A DNA stretch of 64,000 nucleotides, taken from contig JALSQW010000021.1 in NCBI GenBank assembly GCA_026985095.1, positions 1 to 64,000 on the forward strand, given 5' to 3'. The notes under the pieces were generated by a model. The model was not told the DNA's origin. It was given only the letters and a program-made list of their open reading frames with translations, and searched no databases. Each line of letters begins with the position of its first letter. The stretch's first letter is position 1. Positions 1 to 7,145 of this stretch are shown here, piece by piece. Position numbers and translations under genes: made by a program. Origin of the DNA: Acidimicrobiia bacterium (lineage in GTDB: Bacteria; Actinomycetota; Acidimicrobiia; Spongiisociales; UBA5794).

Positions 1-75
1 CGGTACCCCACCGGCGCCCTGGCCAAGTACGCCAAGCTCGTCGGCTCGGCCGAACGCGGCGCCGTGTGCGGCTGA
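1..75 (+). CDS. C-terminal fragment of an unidentified protein
   Basis: Frame 1 is open from the window edge to a TGA at 73-75. It encodes 24 residues ending in ERGAVCG and contains GALAKYAKLVG. The rest of the gene lies outside the window, so the family cannot be named. The reading frame is GC3-rich like the neighbouring genes, which supports it being a genuine coding tail. It converges on the propionyl-CoA synthetase gene across the 37-bp repeat array. Confidence 0.55.
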   Translation, partial: RYPTGALAKYAKLVGSAERGAVCG

Positions 76-108
76 CCGCGGGCGGCTGAAGCATCGCCAC
101 CTGCTGGC

Positions 109-271
109 GAACCCTGGGTTGGGGAACCCCCTTTAGGGGTGTGGTGAACCCTGGGTTGGGGAACCCCCTTTAGGGGTGTGGTGAACCCTGGGTTGGGGAA
201 CCCCCTTTAGGGGTGTGGTGAACCCTGGGTTGGGGAACCCCCTTTAGGGGTGTGGCGAACCCTGGGTTCGG
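109..271. repeat. Tandem array of 37-bp repeats (4 full copies plus a partial)
   Basis: Four head-to-tail copies start at 109, 146, 183 and 220, and a 15-bp partial starts at 257. Each unit has a near-palindrome AACCCTGGGTT followed by a hairpin-capable CCCCCTTTAGGGG. Full copies are identical apart from the last base of the fourth, which suggests recent expansion. The array fills the intergenic space between two converging genes, so the hairpins could end transcription from both sides. A degenerate relative with the same two elements lies at 54638-54751. Confidence 0.95.
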
Positions 272-275
272 GGCG

Positions 276-2171
276 CTACGCGTAGCCGAGGGCGGACAGG
301 GCTTCGCCGATCTCGTCGAGGGCGGTCGGGTCCTCGATCGTGGCGGGCATCTTCCACTCCTCGCGATCGGCGATCGAGCGCATCGTGGACCTGAGGATCT
401 TGCCCGACCGGGTCTTCGGCAGCCGCGCGACCACCGTCGCCTGCTTGAAGGCCGCCACCGGGCCGATGCGGTCCCGGACCATCTGCACCAGCTCGCCGAC
501 GATCTCGTCCGCCGACCGGTCGACGCCCGCCTGGAGGACCACGAACCCGACCGGGATCTGGCCCTTCAGCTCGTCGGCGACCCCGATGACCGCGCACTCC
601 GCCACGTCGGGATGGGCGGCGAGGACCTCCTCCATCGCCCCGGTCGACAGACGATGCCCGGCGACGTTGATGATGTCGTCGATGCGGCTCATGATGAACA
701 GGTAGCCGTCGTCGTCCCGGTAGCCCGCATCGGCAGTGAGGTAGAACCCCCGGTAGCGGCTCAGGTAGGCCTCCACGAACCGGTCGTCGGCGTTCCACAG
801 GGTCGGCAGCGCCCCGGGAGGAAGCGGCAGCTTGCAGACGATGGCGCCGATCTCGCCGGGTGCGCACTCGTTGCCGTCGGGGTCGAGGACCCGGACGTCC
901 CACCCGGGCACGGGCACCGTCGGGGAACCCGGTTTCACCGGCAGATGCTCGATGCCGAGCGGGTTCGCGGCGATGGGCCAGCCCGTCTCGGTCTGCCACC
1001 AATGGTCGATCACCGGCACGCCGAGCTTGTCCTCGGCCCAATGGAGCGTGTCGGGGTCGCAGCGCTCCCCGGCCAGGAACAGGGCCCGGAAGCCGTCGAG
1101 GTCGTAGCGGAGCAGGTGACGTCCCTCCGGGTCGTCGCGTTTGATCGCCCGGAAGGCGGTCGGGGCCGTGAACAGGGTCGAGACGCCATGGTCGGCGATG
1201 ACCCGCCAGAACGCGCCGGGGTCCGGCGTGCCGACCGGCTTGCCCTCATAGAGGATCGTGGTACAGCCGTGGATGAGGGGCCCGTAGACGATGTACGAGT
1301 GGCCCACGACCCACCCGACGTCCGACGCCGCCCAGTACACCTCGCCGGGTTCGACACCGTAGACGTGCCGCATCGACCAGGCCAGCGCCACCGCATGGCC
1401 GCCGTTGTCGCGCACCACGCCCTTGGGCTGGCCGGTGGTCCCGGAGGTGTACAGGATGTAGAGCGGATGGCCGGCGTCGACGGTGACGCAATCGGCCGGG
1501 GCCGCCGCCGCGGTCGCCTCGGTCCAGTCCAGATCACGGCCGGGAACCAGCGGCGCCTCCACCTGGGGGCGTTGGAGGATGAGGCAGTGCTCCGGGCGGT
1601 GGCGGGAGAGGTCGATCGCCTCGTCCAGGAGCGGCTTGTACTCGACGGTCCGGCCCGGCTCCAGGCCGCACGACGCCGACATGACCACCTTCGGTTCGGC
1701 GTCGTCGATGCGGGTGGCGAGTTCGGCGGCCGCGAACCCGCCGAAGACGACCGAATGGATCGCTCCGATCCGGGCACATGCGAGCATCGCGAAGGCGGCT
1801 TCGGGGATCATCGGCATGTAGATGACGACCCGGTCGCCGGTTCGGACACCGAGCGCCTGCAGTGCTCCGGCGAGGCGGGCGACCTCGTCCCGCAGTTCCC
1901 GGTACGTCCAGGTGGCTACGGTGCCGGTCATCGCCGAGTCGTAGACGAGGGCGACCTGGTCGCCGCGACCGGCGTCGACATGGCGGTCCACCGCGTTGAA
2001 GCACGTGTTGAGACGGCCGTCGGGGAACCAGCGGACGAAGGGAGCGTCGGCGTCGTCGAGGACCACGGTCGGGTCCCGATCCCAGGTGATCGCCGTGGCG
2101 GCCTCCCCCCAGAATGCCGTGGGGTCCTGCAGTGAACGTTCGTACATGTCCAGGTACTTCCGCACGGTCAC
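276..2171 (-). CDS. prpE: Propionyl-CoA synthetase / acetyl-CoA synthetase-like AMP-forming ligase
   Basis: This 631-residue adenylate-forming ligase activates short-chain acids, probably propionate, to the acyl-CoA through an acyl-adenylate in the cytoplasm. The P-loop YILYTSGTTGQPKG lies near residue 245, the acyl-pocket motif HWWQTETGWP near 390, and SRIDDIINVAGHRLSTG follows before the C-terminal lid. The catalytic lysine sits in the terminal TRSGKILRSTMR. Length and the VAGHRLSTG form match PrpE/ACSS3 better than Acs, but substrate cannot be fixed from sequence alone. Its ATG overlaps the stop of the small upstream ORF by 4 bp, so the two are probably translationally coupled. The gene ends just beside the 37-bp repeat array. 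Confidence 0.88.
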   Translation of the reverse strand: MTVRKYLDMYERSLQDPTAFWGEAATAITWDRDPTVVLDDADAPFVRWFPDGRLNTCFNAVDRHVDAGRGDQVALVYDSAMTGTVATWTYRELRDEVARLAGALQALGVRTGDRVVIYMPMIPEAAFAMLACARIGAIHSVVFGGFAAAELATRIDDAEPKVVMSASCGLEPGRTVEYKPLLDEAIDLSRHRPEHCLILQRPQVEAPLVPGRDLDWTEATAAAAPADCVTVDAGHPLYILYTSGTTGQPKGVVRDNGGHAVALAWSMRHVYGVEPGEVYWAASDVGWVVGHSYIVYGPLIHGCTTILYEGKPVGTPDPGAFWRVIADHGVSTLFTAPTAFRAIKRDDPEGRHLLRYDLDGFRALFLAGERCDPDTLHWAEDKLGVPVIDHWWQTETGWPIAANPLGIEHLPVKPGSPTVPVPGWDVRVLDPDGNECAPGEIGAIVCKLPLPPGALPTLWNADDRFVEAYLSRYRGFYLTADAGYRDDDGYLFIMSRIDDIINVAGHRLSTGAMEEVLAAHPDVAECAVIGVADELKGQIPVGFVVLQAGVDRSADEIVGELVQMVRDRIGPVAAFKQATVVARLPKTRSGKILRSTMRSIADREEWKMPATIEDPTALDEIGEALSALGYA

Positions 2172-2347
2172 TCCTCGGTGTCGTCGTCGGAGCGGTCCGC
2201 CAGCATCGGCGTCATCCGGTCTCCGATCATGCGCCAGATGGCCACGCCGCGACCGATCGCCTCGTCGAGGCGAACACCCTCCGCCGGGGGAGGGTGCTCA
2301 TCCCCGATCTTCACGCAGAAGCAGCTCGGTCCGTGATCGTGGTCCAT
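2168..2347 (-). CDS. Small hypothetical protein coupled to prpE
   Basis: The ORF track gives 107 residues, but the credible part begins at the ATG at 2347 (59 aa, MDHDHGPSCFCVKIGDE) or the ATG at 2356. A GGGG stretch just upstream of 2347 could act as a weak ribosome site. The protein has a CFC motif, is acidic at the end, and its stop overlaps the prpE start by 4 bp, which argues that it is translated. I recognise no family. The start codon lies inside the left copy of the 59-bp direct repeat, so the repeat contains the 5' end of this gene. Confidence 0.6.
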   Translation of the reverse strand: MDHDHGPSCFCVKIGDEHPPPAEGVRLDEAIGRGVAIWRMIGDRMTPMLADRSDDDTEE

Positions 2348-2392
2348 CGTCCCCATGGAACCACATCGTGCTCGGGTGCGCTCACAGGATCG
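2334..2392. repeat. 59-bp direct repeat, left copy (DR1)
   Basis: These 59 bp recur at 4471-4529 with two differences by eye. The arms GTGGTCCAT and ATGGAACCAC can form a stem around CGTCCCC. One of the two differences changes an A-U pair to G-U, so the hairpin is kept. This copy covers the start of the small gene upstream of prpE. Confidence 0.9.
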
Positions 2393-2418
2393 GGAGTGGC
2401 TTCGTCGACCTCGAGCGC

Positions 2419-2424
2419 TTGACA
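2419..2424 (+). promoter_or_regulatory. Possible -35 box of the cassette promoter
   Basis: A consensus TTGACA sits in a CA-rich stretch about 70 bp before the ATG at 2495. No convincing -10 box follows at the usual distance, so this is only a candidate. Confidence 0.3.
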
Positions 2425-2494
2425 CACACACACGACAGACTGGAGGCGAGCGCACGTCGGTCCGCGTCTCGTGGTACGTAGAGGGGAGCAAAGC

Positions 2495-2911
2495 ATGTAC
2501 GGTCGCTCAGCATGCCGAGGGGTCGCCGCCGCGACCGCACTGGTGGTCGTCATCGCGCACGCCGCGCCCGCATCGGCGGTCGACGACGACACATGGAACA
2601 GCTCCGTCAACCTGGTGTTCTCGCTCAAGGGCCGGGACATGATCGATACCGACGGGGACTACAGGTTGTCGTTCGACCAACAGTCGACCTGGGAGTCGCA
2701 CTGCCAGGGCAACAGCAACGTCCTGGCTGTGACCCTCTACGATGCGAGCGGTTGGTGGCATCGGTCCATGGGAACCCGCAACTACCCGAAGGACTGCGTC
2801 AAGCGGTGGCATTCGTGGTTCACCGCGAGCGGCGGCCATCTCATGTACTACAAGTTCGTCAATCGCAACCCAGGGCGAGCCAAGGGCCCGGTACAATCCC
2901 GGGATGCGTGA
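2495..2911 (+). CDS. Small secreted protein of unknown function (first gene of the DR-flanked cassette)
   Basis: The protein has 138 residues with a Sec signal peptide (CRGVAAATALVVVIAHAAPASA). The mature chain is about 110 residues, rich in Trp/Tyr/Ser, with two cysteines (SHC and KDC) that could form a disulphide. The ATG at 2495 is preferred over the GTG at 2471 because GAGGGGAG lies about 7 bp upstream. Its stop overlaps the next gene's start by 8 bp. The pattern of a GWW or GYW aromatic cluster and a C-terminal Y-K/R-F/Y-x-N motif resembles the small secreted protein at 53960-54331. I recognise no named family. Confidence 0.75.
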   Translation: MYGRSACRGVAAATALVVVIAHAAPASAVDDDTWNSSVNLVFSLKGRDMIDTDGDYRLSFDQQSTWESHCQGNSNVLAVTLYDASGWWHRSMGTRNYPKDCVKRWHSWFTASGGHLMYYKFVNRNPGRAKGPVQSRDA

Positions 2912-3311
2912 CCGACGCTGGCTCATCGGTACGACCATCTGCATGTTCGTTCTCGCCGCACTGGTCGCATTCCATCCCAGATGGTCGGGTGTCGGCCGGA
3001 TCAACCTGCATCCCCTCGCTTTCATGACCGATCTTGGTGCCCGAGGGAACTCGTACTTCGAGCTCCGCAACGTGCTCGGGAACGTGGTCCTGTACGCGCC
3101 TGCCGCCCTCGCTGCCACGCTGGTGTTGGAGGACTCGCGGGCGGTGGTGTTGCTGGTCGGCGCGGTCGCCGTGTGGGTGGAGGTCGGTCAGCTCGCGCTG
3201 GGCGATCGGGTCGTCGACATCGACGACGTGATCCTTGCGATGTTCGGCGCGTTCGTCGTCGCCGCGGCCACGAACGCCGTTCGGCGACGTTGGAGTCCTC
3301 GACGTGGCTAG
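2904..3311 (+). CDS. VanZ-like membrane protein
   Basis: This 135-residue protein has about four hydrophobic segments. The order is an N-terminal helix, a polar stretch with NSYFELRNVLGNVVLYAPAAL, a helix, then VGQLALGDRVVDIDDVILAMFGAF. The N-x-x-G-N-V-x-L-Y-x-P and R-x-x-D-I-D-D-V signatures are those of the VanZ-like family. The original VanZ is linked to teicoplanin resistance; the biochemical role of most members is unknown. The ATG at 2904 overlaps the previous gene by 8 bp and its own stop overlaps the next gene's GTG, so the three genes are read as one operon. Confidence 0.8.
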   Translation: MRDRRWLIGTTICMFVLAALVAFHPRWSGVGRINLHPLAFMTDLGARGNSYFELRNVLGNVVLYAPAALAATLVLEDSRAVVLLVGAVAVWVEVGQLALGDRVVDIDDVILAMFGAFVVAAATNAVRRRWSPRRG

Positions 3312-4281
3312 ACGGGTCGGTATCGCCAGCGCCGTGGTCCTCGCCGTCGGTGCCGTCGTGCTGGCGGTCGCCGGGATGCGATCGGTCCCGGTGGTCTCGG
3401 GTCCCATCGGCGATCCGCAGGCGGACGTGGCGGATCACCTCGGACCGGAGGTTCGGGCCATGGTGAGGGCACTGAGCGGCGGCGCCTCCCCCGGCTCGGG
3501 TGACCAGCTGCTCGAGCGCCTGGCGCGGGAGATGGACGAACGAGTCGGGGAATGCATGAGGGAGAAGGGCTTCGAGTACCCGCCGGGGCTGATCGTCGCC
3601 GAGGTCCGTGAGCGGAAGGCCGCGGCATACTTCGTCGACGACGAGGGACGTACGGTTCCCGATCCCGGATTCGTTGCCGCCTACGGCTACGGGATCGTGG
3701 CTGCCAACCTCTCCCTCCAGGGCGTAGAGATGGGCGGGCGGATACCGGACGATCCGCCCAGTCCATACGACGAACTGGAGGGCCTGTCTGCCGGCGAGCG
3801 GGAAGCGTTCATGGCGGCGTTGCAAGGCAACGTGGCGGATCCGTCCCTTCCGAGTGGCGCTGACGGCTGCTACGGACGCGCCGAGCAGGAGACCATGTTC
3901 GGCCGGGTCCGAGAGGCCGTCAGCGCCGTCCGGATCGACTACGCCGACGAGATCGCCGACCGGATGCAGTCCGACCCGCGGTTGAACGACCTCCAGGAAC
4001 GCTGGCAGCGGTGCATGGCGGAGCGGGGGTTCCACTTCCGGTGGACGCCGGAGATCCTCGATGACCTGTGGATGCGTCTCCGCGAGCTCGACGAAGCCGA
4101 TGCCGATTTTGCGGCGTACCGGGATCTGCTCGACCACGAGGTCCGCGTCGCCACCGCCGACCTCCTCAAGTGTGGCGGCGGCCCGTTGGCGGATCGCGTG
4201 TACCGCGAAGTTCAAGCGGAGATCGAGTTGGGCGTTCTCGAAGAGCACGCCTCCCGGTACGCCGCCTTGCTCGAAGGGTGA
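3304..4281 (+). CDS. Secreted protein with repeated C-M-x-E-x-G-F motifs
   Basis: Starting at GTG 3304 gives 325 residues with an N-terminal hydrophobic segment (IASAVVLAVGAVVLAVAG) that is a signal peptide or anchor. The mature part is acidic and helical, with ECMREKGFEYP near residue 80, a single GCYGRAEQ near 190, and RCMAERGF near 240, then a late LKCGGG. These Cys-Met-x-x-x-Gly motifs recur in actinobacterial secreted proteins of unknown function. The ATG at 3235 in the ORF track would remove the signal peptide and lies inside vanZ. The gene at 53281-53895 has the same motif style (CLRDAG, CMRAAGMEVP, CLREAGL). Confidence 0.72.
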   Translation: MARRVGIASAVVLAVGAVVLAVAGMRSVPVVSGPIGDPQADVADHLGPEVRAMVRALSGGASPGSGDQLLERLAREMDERVGECMREKGFEYPPGLIVAEVRERKAAAYFVDDEGRTVPDPGFVAAYGYGIVAANLSLQGVEMGGRIPDDPPSPYDELEGLSAGEREAFMAALQGNVADPSLPSGADGCYGRAEQETMFGRVREAVSAVRIDYADEIADRMQSDPRLNDLQERWQRCMAERGFHFRWTPEILDDLWMRLRELDEADADFAAYRDLLDHEVRVATADLLKCGGGPLADRVYREVQAEIELGVLEEHASRYAALLEG

Positions 4282-4436
4282 CGTCCGCGGTCCTCCACCG
4301 ACGGCCGGTGCACATCGCCCCCTCCGGTGTGTCGGTCGATGCGCATGACAGTCCGTCCCCATGTCGCGACGAGTCTCGGCCGCTTCGTCGCCACGACCGA
4401 GACCCGAGATGCCGTCGCCGCTCACGGCTCCTGTGT

Positions 4437-4462
4437 CCCGACGGCCTGCTTGGGCCGTCGGG
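4437..4462 (+). terminator. Hairpin terminator after the cassette operon
   Basis: CCCGACGGCC and GGCCGTCGGG form a perfect 10-bp stem with a 6-nt loop. There is no U tract, as is common in GC-rich actinomycetes. It lies 155 bp after the last cassette gene and just before DR2. The rest of 4282-4470 shows no gene. Confidence 0.6.
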
Positions 4463-4470
4463 GGTGGGAG

Positions 4471-4529
4471 TGACCGTGGTCCGTCGTCCCCATGGAACCA
4501 CATCGTGCTCGGGTGCGCTCACAGGATCG
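4471..4529. repeat. 59-bp direct repeat, right copy (DR2)
   Basis: Second copy of the 2334-2392 repeat. It lies 1 bp beyond the stop codon of the DUF1501 gene. Read on the minus strand it still carries the start of a small ORF (MGTTDHGHSHP), which parallels the 5' end of the gene at DR1 (MGTMDHDHGPS) before diverging. Confidence 0.9.
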
Positions 4530-4530
4530 T

Positions 4531-5832
4531 TCAGAAGATGGGGAGGACCTCGAAGTCGGCGCGGAGGATCTCGGAGTGGGGTGCCTGCAGCCAGCCGTCG
4601 AGGACGGTGGCGAACGTCGAGCGGAAGTCGACGGTGTGGATGAGGTTGCCGTCCTCGTCGAGGCGCCGCAGCGACGGCGGCTCACCGTAGCGGCCGCCGT
4701 TGACGGCGGCGCCGACGACGAGCTGGGTCGACGCCGTACCGTGGTCGGTCCCACCGTCGTTGTCCTCGGGCCGTCGCCCGAACTCGGAGGTCGTCATCAG
4801 CACCGCCCGGTCGGCGACCCCGGCAGCCTCGAGGGTCGAGAAGAACGTCTCGATCCCGGCGTCGAGCTCCGCCATCATCCGATCGTGGACCGCCCGCTGG
4901 TTCTCGTGGGTGTCGAAATCGCCGTAACCGTGGACGTAGACGACCTTCGGAGGCGAATCCGAGGCGACGAGCTGAGCAGCGACCCGCAGATCCTTGGCGA
5001 ACCCGTCGGCGTCCCCGTCGCCGTCGTCGCCCGCCTCGAGGGTCCTGCGGAGCGGAGACAGCTTCGCGTCGAGGGTCTGGCGGGCCGCCGTCGTCCCCCG
5101 GATGGCCCGTTCCACCGCACTCAGCTCCGACAGTGGCACGTCGACGGGCGCGAACCCGGCCCAGGCGGCGAACAGCTCGTCGGGATCGTCGATCCACCAC
5201 GGGATGTCGGTGGTGAGCCCACCGGCGTCGGCGATGTTGACGACGAAGCTGCCGGATCCGAGCATCGCCTGGCTGGGGCCGGGTCCGACGGTGATGCCGG
5301 CCAGCAGATCCTCGTAGCCGACGCTGCCGTCGAGGTACCGTCCGAGCCACCCGGTCGAATCGGGCCGGTCGGTCCCGTCCCACCACCGGCGCATCGACGA
5401 GAAGTGCGACAGATCGGGATCGTGGATGCCGACGCCCTCGACGACCGCGACCTGACCGGCCCCGTACCGGGCTGCCAAGCGACCCAGGTTGGGATGGAGA
5501 CCGATCTCGCCGTCGAGGTCGATCGGGTCGTCGATCCGTACCGACGGTCGCAGGTCGTAGTAGCGCGAGTTCCCGTGGGGGACCACCATCGACATCGCGT
5601 CGTTCCCGCCGCCGAGTTCGAGAACGACCAACGTCCTCTCGACCGGGGCGAAGGTGCCCGGCGGGATCGTGGTGCTCGTCGTGCCGGCGAGGCCGGTCGT
5701 CGTCGACGACGTCTGTTCGAAGACGGTGATCGTCTTCGAGGTGCAGGCGGCGGTGAGCACGGTGGCCCCGAGACCGACGAGGAACTGGCGGCGGGAGATG
5801 AGCGAACAGCGGTCGTCGTTGCGTGGTGTCAT
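4531..5832 (-). CDS. DUF1501 family protein with Tat signal
   Basis: A 433-residue DUF1501 protein, a family related to sulfatase/alkaline phosphatase folds whose function is undefined. SRRQFLVGLGATVL at the N terminus is a twin-arginine signal, followed by AAC (possible lipobox) and a Thr/Ser linker (TSSTTTGLAGTTSTT). Family features are LVVLELGGGNDAMSMVVP, VHGYGDFDTHENQ and TTSEFGRRPEDN with GTDHGT. The ATG at 5832 is chosen because it begins the Tat signal and overlaps the DUF1800 stop by 4 bp; the longer frame in the track is a shadow extension. DUF1501 and DUF1800 genes are regularly paired in bacteria. The stop is 1 bp from DR2. Confidence 0.88.
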   Translation of the reverse strand: MTPRNDDRCSLISRRQFLVGLGATVLTAACTSKTITVFEQTSSTTTGLAGTTSTTIPPGTFAPVERTLVVLELGGGNDAMSMVVPHGNSRYYDLRPSVRIDDPIDLDGEIGLHPNLGRLAARYGAGQVAVVEGVGIHDPDLSHFSSMRRWWDGTDRPDSTGWLGRYLDGSVGYEDLLAGITVGPGPSQAMLGSGSFVVNIADAGGLTTDIPWWIDDPDELFAAWAGFAPVDVPLSELSAVERAIRGTTAARQTLDAKLSPLRRTLEAGDDGDGDADGFAKDLRVAAQLVASDSPPKVVYVHGYGDFDTHENQRAVHDRMMAELDAGIETFFSTLEAAGVADRAVLMTTSEFGRRPEDNDGGTDHGTASTQLVVGAAVNGGRYGEPPSLRRLDEDGNLIHTVDFRSTFATVLDGWLQAPHSEILRADFEVLPIF

Positions 5833-7115
5833 GTCAGCAGGTACTCCGGTGATCCGAACGCGAGGCCGATCTTGCGACCGGGGTCGCCGGTCTGGTCGAG
5901 GACCGCCCGGGTGCGGTCGGACACGTCGACGAGACCCAACCGGTCGAGGACGTCGTCGGTCGTCATGCCCTGGGCCGGCGCGTCGATGGCGTTCAAGAGC
6001 GCGAACGCCTCGCTGAGTTGACCCGGCCCCAGGAGCCGGTTCCCCTTCGGGTAACCCGCCGGGTTCGGCGGTGCGAACGGGAGATAGCCGAGCTGTTCCA
6101 GGAGGCCGACCAGGCCCCATCCGAAGTCCTCATCGGACACGTCCCGCACCTTCGGGAAGGCCTGGAGGAGGGTGACGACCTTCTCCACGGGCGTCCGCAC
6201 CTTGGACCGGATGGCGCCGTCGGCGAGGAACGAGGGATCCGTGGCGATGGCCTTGACGAGGGGGAGGATCTCGTAGTCGGACCGGAACTCGGACGCGAGC
6301 CGCTCCAGCACCGGCGGGTCGGGTTCGGCGCCGACGAGGTCCCGGTAGAGCTTCCCGGCGACGAAGGTCGCCGTTCGAGGCTGATCCAACAGGACGTCGA
6401 GGGCGTCGTCCATGCCGAGGTTCCCGCTGACACCGAGCAGCTCCTTGACGGTGTCGTCGAAGTCGTCCGCGTCCAGGTACGACCCCCACGGGGCGACGTC
6501 GTCGCGCTGGAACCTGCCGGGGACCTCCTCGCCGTCGTCGTCCCAGAAGGTCTCGTTCACCTTCCATCCGGTGAACGCCCGGGCGGCGGCGACCACGTCG
6601 GCTTGGGTGTAGTTGCCGACCCCGAGGGTGTGCAGCTCCATGACCTCCCTGGCGTAGTTCTCGTTCAGCCCCCAGGCGGTGTTGTCGATGCCGTCCAGGT
6701 AGGCGAGCATCGCCGGGCTCTTGGCTACCGCCTTCAAGAGCTGGGCGAAGTTGCCGGTGGCGTGGTCGCGGAGCATCCGCACGTGCTCCCACATGGCGTA
6801 GGGATGGTCCACCTTGTGGGCCGACACCGCGAAGTGATCGTGCCAGAACCAGGTGAGCCGCTCCTCGACGAGGCGACCGTCGTCCACCATGGCGTCGATC
6901 CACCACACGACCGGCTCGTAACCGTCGATGACCTCGTACACCTCGTCCCAGGTCTGCGGGACCCGGATCGTCTGGGTCGCCTTGTCGGGGCCACCCAGGT
7001 CGAGGGCCCGGTCGATCGCTTCGCCGGCCGACGAGGTGACGTCGATCAGGTCGGGGTGAGCACCGACGCCGAGACGTCGGTAGACGTGGGCGATCCGTTC
7101 ACGTTCGCTGACCAT
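5829..7115 (-). CDS. DUF1800 family protein
   Basis: A 428-residue DUF1800 protein. Hallmarks are HVYRRLGVGAHPD at the start, LTWFWHDHFAVSAHKV, the NENYAREVMELHTLGVG motif and AARAFTGWKV. The C-terminal half has PVEKVVTLLQAF and LGQLPFAPPNPAGYP-like features. The function is unknown; the family is almost always next to DUF1501, as here with a 4-bp overlap. The ATG at 7115 was preferred to the GTG at 7124, though neither has a clear ribosome site. Only 30 bp separate it from the kinase gene upstream, so response regulator, kinase, DUF1800 and DUF1501 may be cotranscribed. Confidence 0.88.
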   Translation of the reverse strand: MVSERERIAHVYRRLGVGAHPDLIDVTSSAGEAIDRALDLGGPDKATQTIRVPQTWDEVYEVIDGYEPVVWWIDAMVDDGRLVEERLTWFWHDHFAVSAHKVDHPYAMWEHVRMLRDHATGNFAQLLKAVAKSPAMLAYLDGIDNTAWGLNENYAREVMELHTLGVGNYTQADVVAAARAFTGWKVNETFWDDDGEEVPGRFQRDDVAPWGSYLDADDFDDTVKELLGVSGNLGMDDALDVLLDQPRTATFVAGKLYRDLVGAEPDPPVLERLASEFRSDYEILPLVKAIATDPSFLADGAIRSKVRTPVEKVVTLLQAFPKVRDVSDEDFGWGLVGLLEQLGYLPFAPPNPAGYPKGNRLLGPGQLSEAFALLNAIDAPAQGMTTDDVLDRLGLVDVSDRTRAVLDQTGDPGRKIGLAFGSPEYLLT

Positions 7116-7145
7116 GGCAGCCACCGTACGGAACCGATCATGAAA

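Noticed and set aside
109-271. Possible CRISPR array
   Set aside because: The 37-bp units are directly adjacent with no spacers, and no cas gene is in the window.
252-2135. Long plus-strand ORF opposite prpE
   Set aside because: Shadow of the real gene caused by GC-rich codon bias. The same applies to other long opposite-strand ORFs such as 4492-6021, 9683-11131 and 26818-28890.
2334-4529. tRNA-type attachment sites for an integrative element
   Set aside because: The 59-bp repeat does not resemble any part of a tRNA and there is no integrase; the cassette is described without naming a mechanism.
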